This document shows, one piece after another, positions 56,101 through 64,000 of a DNA stretch of 64,000 nt. The DNA is from Craspedostauros australis (taxonomy: Eukaryota > Bacillariophyta > Bacillariophyceae > Mastogloiales > Achnanthaceae), in the NCBI GenBank assembly GCA_026770025.1, contig JAMXDE010000017.1, positions 124,001 to 188,000 on the forward strand, written 5' to 3'. The position numbers and the translations under genes were made by a program. Under the pieces are notes generated by a model. That model made no database searches and was not told the origin of the DNA. It saw only the letters and a list, made by a program, of their open reading frames with translations. How positions within the stretch are numbered: the stretch's first letter is position 1; each line of letters starts with the position of its first letter.

Positions 56101-59100
56101 GCTGTTCTCGAGAGGGTTGATGGGATTGTGGTTGTTGGTCAACCAGCAACGTCTTCGCCAATCAGTTGCCTTCGCGATGACCTTCCCTTCTTCACTCTCT
56201 GCGGACGAGGAGCCCGTATCTTGGTTTTGTGTTCGTTGTGGCACTTTGTACAAGGATGCAAATTCGCTCCTGTGTGGCAGTTCGGGTGAACGGTGTCTTG
56301 TGTGGTTCTGTTGTCCAACAACAACGAACACAGCGGCAACCACACGCCACGCAGTTATTGTGTTGCGCCGACGTACCTGGGTATGCAGTTTTCCCCGTTC
56401 CGATTCCCACAAAAATACCTTGCGTAATCACGATCAAGTTCCCCTTGAAGTAGATGCGACCAAGCTAGATGTAATGCAGATGCCTCCAATAGAATGTGTC
56501 TCCCAGCATCTATCTCATTCGCAACGTGCCATGAACACCTCGCTATTCACTCCATTCCCAATGTCCCTCCTCGGTAATTCTGCTGCTGCTCCAGAGAGAG
56601 AGAGATATGTCGACCAACGGTCGGATACGAATCCATAGAGCAACCTTCGTTCGCACATACTCGTACACCAATAAGTGCTGGGAGATCAGAACAGGGATCA
56701 TCTGCAGTCTCTCCAAGCAAGCTCATCCCCTTGGTGGTCCTCTATCTATCTCTCCCTCCTTCGACCCTGGTCGTTTGAATGGGTGAGGTTGTCGGCGTGG
56801 TCAGCCTGTTGTTTGTGTTGTGCTCGTTCATGTCTGTCTGTTTGACATGTCGGCTGTCATTTCTGAATTGAGAATCCTCAAAACTGACGCGTCTTGTCTA
56901 AGCACGTTTGAAAATACACTGAAATCGAATATAGACCAAGTAACAAGACAGGAATGGCTTGGATCGCTTCGGAACACGCCAATGACAAATCCAATTTCGT
57001 AGTCGCCACCAGCCTGACTATGACATCCATGGTACTACCTACATACCGCAAAAATGCAGTCACGATAGCACTAGTTGCAGAGTTTTGGCCCGTTTTGCAC
57101 GCTGGTTTGCTCCGAATTGGTTGCTGTTGGGAGAAACAACGCTTATGCACGAAGAGCTATTTCATGACGTCTTCTGATCTGTCTTCTTCATCATGGGGAA
57201 CGGATCCTATGTTGTAAAACACCAATCACAACACATTGTGGAACATCATCAGCTGCGTTGGCAAGTTCCATGATTGGAAACCTACGATCGTGGAAGACGG
57301 TGTTGGTTGATAGTCATTCTGTTTGCTACTTCATTACGTTGGCACTCCAATCCTCTTGGTGTCCGTTCTCTTGCCCAATGCTCTTGGCGCGTCTGTCTGT
57401 TTTGTAGATTGGGTCTCCGACTATGAGTTGGTACACAAGATGCTCTCTCGCTGCTATCGTATTCTCTCTCTCTCTCTCTCAATATCGCGTATTTGCACTA
57501 CACAATACTCCATGTTCGATGCGTGCTCCGCATTCGACACTCCGTTTGTTCACTACTGACTTCTACTCCATGAGTGCTTGCCACTTGAATTCCTCTTTGT
57601 GTATCCATGATCTTGATGCCCTTCAGTCATCGAATCTTTACATTCTGCTCCTGATATGGAGACAGATGTCAACGTGGTGACATGATAACATTCTGTCAAC
57701 ATCAGCTGTCATCCTTCTGCTCTCCAGATGTCATGTTCCATTGGTGATGCAGTGGTCTGTCAGATGATATTGTCATCTGAGGCTTAGTTGGGAGGTGCAT
57801 CGAGCTTTGCTCGATACCATACGTTTCCATTGATGGATGGACAGACGATGTTCCTGATCCTCTCAGAAATCGTTGATTGCAAATTTCCTCCAGAAATTCT
57901 GCTCATTTTCGTGTGTTCCATTTCCACTGTGATTTTGACAAATCACATCATACTATTTACACGAGTGTAGTTTTACCGTCCAAGTACGTATGAGAGAATA
58001 ACGGGTGAACGATGCACATATACACGTACATCCTGACATATACACGCATGTTCATCTCGACAACCAAGGTGGTGTTGATTGTGGCCGATGCTGTGGCTGG
58101 AGTCCAAGTTGTTGGTTGTAGTTGATGTTGCCAATAGCCACAAGTTATTGATCTTCCTGAATGGTCCTACTAGTTGAAGATGCTTGTCTTCGACGATGTC
58201 ACAGAAGAGAACTCTGTTGTTCTCGGAACATGTTTCCTTCTTGCTTCTTGTTGTGCGTGTGCAATTTCGTGATGGATGGGAACAGAAGGATCCAAATCAC
58301 AAAAACCAGAGAGGGATGCGAGCAAGAGGAGACAAACACAGGATTCTATCTCCGGAGAGGGAACCACACATGCTCTCTGGTTCCATCTTGTCACACTGTG
58401 ACATGGCAGCGACATGTTCGTTGCGATTCTGCGTGGTTCTGTGATTTGTCAGTCGTCAGGAGTAGAAGGAGCCGGTCTGAATGGTGTGTCAAGTCTAAAA
58501 TGCCCAGAGTGAGGGCTCTTAGCGTTACAACTGGAGGTGGGTTGGCAGACCTGCCCCATGCACCTATTCGATATTGCATGAACTGTCACAAATATCTTTG
58601 ATCACTTCCGGATCGTGTAGAGTTCTGCGTGGAGTGCTAGGTCTCCCCAGCACAAGAGTGTATCGCCACGAGTGAGGTCAGAGCTCGTCCCCCACATTCT
58701 GTACGAATTCCAAAAATGCTCATCTCAGGTTGTCTCTGGGTGGGTGAGTGTAAAGAAAAATCAACTGTCATCCACCACAAGAGCTTGATGGGTCAACCAC
58801 AGTGAAATTCTGAGCTCATTCTTCTGGTTTCCTTTCTTCCGTTTGCTTCCGTCGCACCTTTCCATCCATTCTCTATTGTTGAGTAGCTTTGCCAGCCTGT
58901 GCATGTGCTCATTCTGCATGCCTATCTTTGCTTCCACAAGGTCCAACTTTTGCAGGGATAACCCAACACCCGGAGCATCACACAGTCGGTCTATTCTTTT
59001 GCTATCGCGGCTGTATGGACTGCTTGGACCTAATGGCTAAGTTCCCGTCGTCGGCCAGGCGCCCGAAACCGGTCTCCAAAATACCACTCGGGATTTCCGG

Positions 59101-59419
59101 CAAACACAAAGCACAAAGATTCTGATGCACAAAGAGCCAAAGAGAGAAAGGGAGGACCATCCGAACAAAACCTCAAAACAACAAAGCACACCACTCAACA
59201 CCATACTCGAGCACACCAACAACAGACATCAAATTGCCACTCATACTCATATTCATGACACAGTGCATGGTACTCATACAAATAAAAGCCATCGAAGACA
59301 CCACCATCGATATTTCTGCCATACTACTAGGCAGCTCAAACTGCACACTTCCTCAACAGCGAATCCAACACCAATCATCCAACGTCGATCACCCATCAAC
59401 CATCGACCATCCTCTCAAA
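56101..59419. other. Long region without a supported gene
   Basis: 3.3 kb with only short, mutually overlapping frames of no recognisable content. A GA run lies near 56595 and a CT run near 57463-57481. The right end is the leader of the ankyrin gene; its frame is open from 59234 but low-complexity. Confidence 0.5.
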
Positions 59420-60478
59420 ATGCCAAATGTTACGAACAAACAACTCATTCATGCTGCCAAGGCAGGTGACTTGTCGGTGTTGAAGGAATGGAAGAAGCAG
59501 AACGAGACGCAGAATAGAGGAGTTGATGTCAACAAGGTTACAGACAACAATGGTTTCACTCCCCTTCATGAGGCATGTTACCATGGCCACCTGGAGTGTG
59601 TGAAATACCTCATCAAATCATGCGGGGCCTACGCCGGCTGCGAAGACAAATGTGATTCCACTCCCCTTCATGGCGCATGCATAGAGGGTCACCTGGAGTG
59701 TGTGAAGTACCTCATCGAATCATGTGAGGCGGACATCACCTGGGAAGACAGCGATGGTTGCACTCCCCTTCATGACGCATGCTGCAACGGCCACCTGAAG
59801 TGTGTGAAATACCTCATCAAATCATGTGAGGCGAACATCAACTGTGAAGACAACAATGGTGACACTCCCCTTCATGACGCATGCTACAATGGCCAGCTGG
59901 AGTGTGTGAAGTGCCTCGTCGAATCATGTGAGGCGGACATCAACTGCAAAAACAACGAAGGTTGGACTCCCCTTCATTCGGCATGCCACGATGGCCGCCT
60001 GGCATGTGCAAAGTACCTCATCGAATCATGTGGGGCCAACATCAACTGCAAAGATATCAATGGTCGCACTCCCCTTCATTGGGCATGCATGAACGGCCGC
60101 CTGGAGTGTGTGAAGTACCTCATCGAATCATGTGAGGCGAACATCGACTGCAAAGACGACGCTGGTTGCACTCCCCTCTATTGGGTATGGTACGGGGGCA
60201 ACATGGAGTGTGTGAAGTACCTCATCGAATCATGTGGAGCGAATATCAATGGCAAAAATAATGATGGTGACACTCTCCTTCATTGTGCATGCCAATGCCG
60301 CAAGATGGAGCTTATCGAGTACCTCATCGAATCAGCCAATGCCGACATCGACATCCAAAACAACAACAACGAAACACCCCTCGAAATGATGGGTGCAGCG
60401 CATTACAACAAATTCAAGATATTGATCATGAAGCGTCCCAGGCACCGCAGCCTACAACTGCAACAACGCTTACAATAA
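59420..60478 (+). CDS. Ankyrin-repeat protein, truncated relative to an ankyrin-BTB ancestor
   Basis: 352 residues from an ATG after CTCAAA. About ten ankyrin units, mostly exactly 34 residues long (pattern DG.TPLH.AC..G.LECVKYLIESC.A.I), run from about residue 43 to 330. The family mediates protein-protein contacts. The Cys in ESCEAN and GACxxG recurs in almost every unit, and the units are very alike at the DNA level, so they have recently duplicated or been homogenised. The frame stops at TAA 60476 within a Gln-rich coiled coil (LQLQQRLQ). The same coiled coil continues in frame after the stop (NEEENEQLQQQL), followed by BTB remnants, so the reading frame was probably longer once. Confidence 0.8.
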   Translation: MPNVTNKQLIHAAKAGDLSVLKEWKKQNETQNRGVDVNKVTDNNGFTPLHEACYHGHLECVKYLIKSCGAYAGCEDKCDSTPLHGACIEGHLECVKYLIESCEADITWEDSDGCTPLHDACCNGHLKCVKYLIKSCEANINCEDNNGDTPLHDACYNGQLECVKCLVESCEADINCKNNEGWTPLHSACHDGRLACAKYLIESCGANINCKDINGRTPLHWACMNGRLECVKYLIESCEANIDCKDDAGCTPLYWVWYGGNMECVKYLIESCGANINGKNNDGDTLLHCACQCRKMELIEYLIESANADIDIQNNNNETPLEMMGAAHYNKFKILIMKRPRHRSLQLQQRLQ

Positions 60479-61510
60479 AACGAGGAAGAGAATGAACAAC
60501 TGCAACAACAGTTGAGACAGCAGTTGAAGCGAAAGAAGAGAATGAACACAAACACAATAGCCACAAGAGAACCACCATCAGCATCGGAAAAGACCGGCTT
60601 AGATCCTTTCATACCGAGAACAGGGCAGACATCATCTTCTTGTGTGGACAGGGCAACGAACAGCAACGAATCAAAGCAAACGCTGAAGTCCTCATGGTCA
60701 CTGTCCCATCCATTGAGACACTGATCGACAAAGCAATCCAACATCAGCACGCGAATGATGACACCCAAGACGGCGCGGCCCCATGCAAGTAACCATCCCC
60801 CTTCCCATTCTTCGACCAAAACATTCCAATACATCCTCCAATGCATCTACACAGGCAAAATACCCTTCAATGACAGCGCTCGTGACAACGCCGCCGCTCA
60901 CATCGGCACTCACGCCAACACTCACCACGATACAGATGCCTCTCACCAGCCAACTCCCATCTTCAATGGACACGACGATCTGCGACAGCTGATCCTTGTG
61001 GCCAACGAGTTCTGCTTCTAGCGACTCAAGCTTGTTCTTGAAGCGGAGTTGGTCCGTAAGCACATCACAAGGGACAACATGATAGTGATAGATGCATTGA
61101 TATTCGCCGATCAACACAACTGCTTGGTGTTGAAGGATGCAGCAATGCGAATGGCAGCTGGAAGTGAGAAAGATATATTAACTCATCCAGATTTCAGCAA
61201 GCTGGTTCCACACCACCAACTGATGTTAGGTATTCATGTCCTGTGCAGTGGGGGAGCTGAGAGTGATGTCATTGATAATGAGCACAGCCACATGTCCATG
61301 TTGCCTCATCATCGTTGGAGCCAATTCAACACACGGGGTACGAACTATTTTCTGGCGCGCTGCAGCTGTCCGGGTACAACAGAATGTACTCGTAGTCAGC
61401 TTGATCGTCTAGTTGCAAAATTTCTTTACCCATGGTGCCCTGATCTACTCCGTGTTTCTCACACTCCTCACGTATTACGTGAATCTTCAAAATCGTTGAG
61501 AACGTCATGA
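60479..61510 (+). pseudogene. Decayed BTB/POZ continuation of the ankyrin gene
   Basis: After the TAA at 60476 the ankyrin frame continues through a Gln/Lys coiled coil to about 60620. BTB-like sequence then appears in another frame (RADIIFLCGQGNEQQ, then NAEVLMVTVPSIETL) and ends at a TAA near 60790. From about 60810 the original frame again reads BTB core, TFQYILQCIYTGKIPF and LRQLILVANEFCF, then a TAG at 61019, then RLKLVLEAELVRKHI and the back-helix DALIFADQHNCLVLKDAAM. Two in-frame stops and at least two frameshifts in one domain indicate decay, though undetected introns could explain some of it. Sequence after about 61215 shows no domain. Confidence 0.7.
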
Positions 61511-61538
61511 CGCCGCCATGGGTTGAGCGGGCGCCTTT

Positions 61539-64000
61539 CTAGTCACACCCAGTGCAGCAGGTGCATTCCGCTCCACACATGAATGACATGGATACAGCCG
61601 GATTGCCAAGGCCGCAAAGTGTTTGCTCGACGGCTCCTTGGTCAAATTCATTACCTCCAAGCGAGATTCTATCCAACGGTGCTGGCCACTTGGTGTACGA
61701 GGCAGGGATGGTACCCTTGAGTTTGTTGTCGGATACAACGAAGGTGGCTGTAGAAGTGACGTTGTTTGCATGTGGGCGGTGATTGATAATGAGATCTCAA
61801 CAGAGGCAAAAAGCAGCAATGTGAGTGAGAATCATAAACTGCACATGGTATGCACATGCAAGTACTCTGCACCATCCGATTGTCGTCCAGAACACCACCC
61901 AACGCGTCCGCAGACAGCAGGGCGGCAGCTCAACCACCGTGCACCAGCACCACTTACAAATCGCAGGAAGGTCTCCCAATTCTGCCGGAAGCTGCCCAGT
62001 CATTGCGTTGTCGTGCAGATCCAAAGTTGTCAGAGCGTTTAGCTTGTCCATCTCGGACGGAATGGTACCCGCAAGACCAGCTTTCTTGAATAGGAATGCC
62101 GTGAGACTGGCGCAGTTGCCGATCTCGGTTGGAATGGGACTGGCGAAATTCGTATAGCCAATCCTTAGCTGTTCCAGATTCGTCAGCAGACCGATCGTTG
62201 TTGGTAGACCAGGTGGAATGGCGGAGATCTCACTTGCCGTTGCGTTCAATTTCGGGTCTCCCGTGATACTGCCGCCGCTAAACGGATTCCTGGCCATGTT
62301 CACAGTCGTCATTGTTGTGAGGATCCCAATCTCTGGCGGAATGGTGCCCGTCAAGTTGTTGCTTGGCATCTTGAGAGCATCAACGAATCCATCGCTGTCG
62401 CAGAAGACGGTGCTCCAACTGCAGAAGTCTGGTTCAAGCAACCATTTGCTTTTGTCTGCCCATGTGGTATCCCCGTTGGTGCTGTAAAATATCGATGCCA
62501 ACGCGTATCGCTGTTTCACATGCGATGCTGTGATGTTCAGATTGCTGTCTGATGAGTCTATCGCACCATCGAAAAAGGCGACGTCTGACAGCAACCACTC
62601 CAATGCCCTGTACTGCGGTGATGATGCATCGTCCAAGATTCCCGGGTTAATGACTGCTGTCTCGGCTTTTAGCCACTCTGAGACTTGCGAACGGAGCACT
62701 TCAGGATCTTTCGTTGCATCCGTCGGACTGCTGGCCTCGGCTTTGTCTTTGTCTTGGTTGTCGCTACTACCCGAGGATAATTCAATAGACACGCCAACGG
62801 CAATGGCGATGAGCACCAGACAGATACCACCGATGAGCATGTGCAGGCGTCTCTTCTTCACCATCTGTTGCTCGCTTGTTTTCTCGCCGATCTCGCTAGC
62901 TTGCTTCATCGTGGTGTTGCCAAGCACAGCGGCGTCGCCATCCGTAGTTCTGTCTTCGCGAATGGCCGTCACTTCCGTGGCATGGACGGCGCCGCCGATG
63001 ATGGTCTGACGGATCTGCTCTTCGAGATCGTCGGTCGCGACGGCATTCGCGATGGACAACTGCACATCACCGACGCTGGATGTCTGGAGTCTCTCCGCTT
63101 CGATCTCGAACGGTCCGGATACCTCGGTTGGGTCTCTGTCTCCGCGAAGCGCGCCAATGAAGCATGGACTGCTGTTTGCGCTGCCCCGTGATTCAGCCAA
63201 ACCAATGACACTGCCGTTCGGTGGAGCGCGAAAGAGATTCTCTTCGTCGTGACTTTGCCGTCTCTTGGCATCGCTTATAGTATCCTCCTCTGGTTCTTCA
63301 TTCTTTTCATTTGGCCCGTTGCCGTCGTGCTGCTTCGTGGGCGTGTCATCGTTGTGAGAATACATGGCGATCTTGGCGTTGATTCCATCCACGTTGCCTT
63401 CCAGCATCTGCGAAATGCCGCTGGTGGATGGATCGGCGCAGCCCCCTGAACGGTTTCTGTCCATCAACTGGTTTGGCAGGATCTTTTTGGCGCGTTGTGC
63501 TGAGCGGGGTGAGGATCCGTGGGTGGCAATTGCGCCAGCAAGAGCCGCGCTCTTGTTTTTGGGAACACCATCACTGCTTTTCTTGATCACGGTGGAGGCT
63601 GTCGAAGCACGGCTCTCTTGTTCCATCTTCGCCCGATAGGGCCGATCGTGCGATCTGGCTTGGCGGTTGTCGGTGGACACAGATGTCGATGGTGCGGACG
63701 AAAAGGAGCGGCTCGATCCACTTGCATTGTCAGCACTTTCATCTGCGGTGGGAATGCCAGACGACGAACCTACCGAACTGCGCCGGGTGCCCACACCGGT
63801 GGTGACAGAGGACCGCCCGTTCTGGTCACTTGTGAGATCAAGGATTTGCTGGGATTTGTGCCGGACCGACGGATCAGTTTGCTGACGTTCCAATTCGGAG
63901 GTCTCCGTCGCATTTGCGCCATTGTCATCGTTGTGATGGTCGCCGCTTTGGTCGGTGGAGGCTGAGATGGTCGTGCTCACGGTTTCTCCTATTGCGACTG
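61539..64000 (-). CDS. LRR type II membrane protein E, 5' end outside the window
   Basis: Exon 1 runs from the window edge to 61958 and exon 2 is 61747-61539 (209 nt), joined across a 210-nt phase-1 intron (GTAAGT...CTACAG). The frame is open to base 64000 with no convincing ATG, so the start lies outside. Cytoplasmic part: SELERQQTD and SQQILDLT, RAKMEQ, INAKIAMYS, DEENLF and the juxtamembrane motif (starts DLEEQIRQ). Transmembrane helix LHMLIGGICLVLIAIAVGVSIEL. Outside: NPGILDDASSPQYRALEWL, RYALASIFYSTNGDTTW, WL with a Cys pair, LRRs, and in exon 2 the last repeat and CGAECTCCTGCD. It shares more cytoplasmic motifs with protein D than the other three do, and the same 209-nt last exon, so D and E are recent duplicates. 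Confidence 0.85.

Overview
The window looks like nuclear DNA of a diatom, most likely a pennate one. The genes lie on both strands, are separated by long non-coding stretches, and carry one or two short GT-AG introns each (127-307 nt). Start codons often sit in an ACCATGG-like context. The gene set also fits: leucine-rich-repeat (LRR) membrane proteins with cysteine-rich tails, a membrane nucleotide cyclase fused to a phosphodiesterase, an SDHAF3-type LYR protein, ankyrin/BTB sequences and a Ty1/copia retrotransposon. The species cannot be fixed from the sequence alone. I found no tRNA, rRNA or CRISPR locus.

Layout. 1-7.5 kb: a lactonase-type beta-propeller gene (1648-2880), a tiny two-exon gene (3734-4034), the SDH assembly factor (5527-5141, minus) and a small single-pass membrane protein (6268-6507). 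7.5-14.3 kb: LRR protein A (7481-9682) and a BMT5-like rRNA methyltransferase (10135-11763), followed by 2.5 kb with only doubtful ORFs. 14.3-26.8 kb: two convergent cyclase-phosphodiesterase fusion genes (14327-18831 plus; 26808-22196 minus) on either side of a membrane-anchored sulfatase (19471-21805). 28-37 kb: LRR protein B (minus), two matching 20-bp minisatellites, and LRR protein C (plus). 38.1-46.6 kb: a complete, apparently very young copia element on the minus strand with 705-bp LTRs and an AGTCT target-site duplication. 47-53 kb: an unrecognised 387-residue protein, an unrecognised 286-residue protein with a basic C-terminal half, and a secreted cysteine-rich protein. 53-64 kb: LRR proteins D and E (minus; E runs off the right edge), with an ankyrin gene and its decayed BTB continuation between them.

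The main result is a family of five LRR type II membrane proteins (A-E) spread over 57 kb. They share more than LRRs. Each has a long disordered N-terminal half, a 20-position juxtamembrane cytoplasmic motif, one transmembrane helix, a membrane-proximal extracellular segment, a short LRR array, a phase-1 intron at the same place, and a last exon ending in a C-x(3,4)-C-x-C-C-x(2)-C cluster. Together with the two receptor-like cyclase-phosphodiesterases and the sulfatase, the region reads as cell-surface sensing and signalling genes with local duplication. The joint signalling role is inference; the shared architecture is seen directly.
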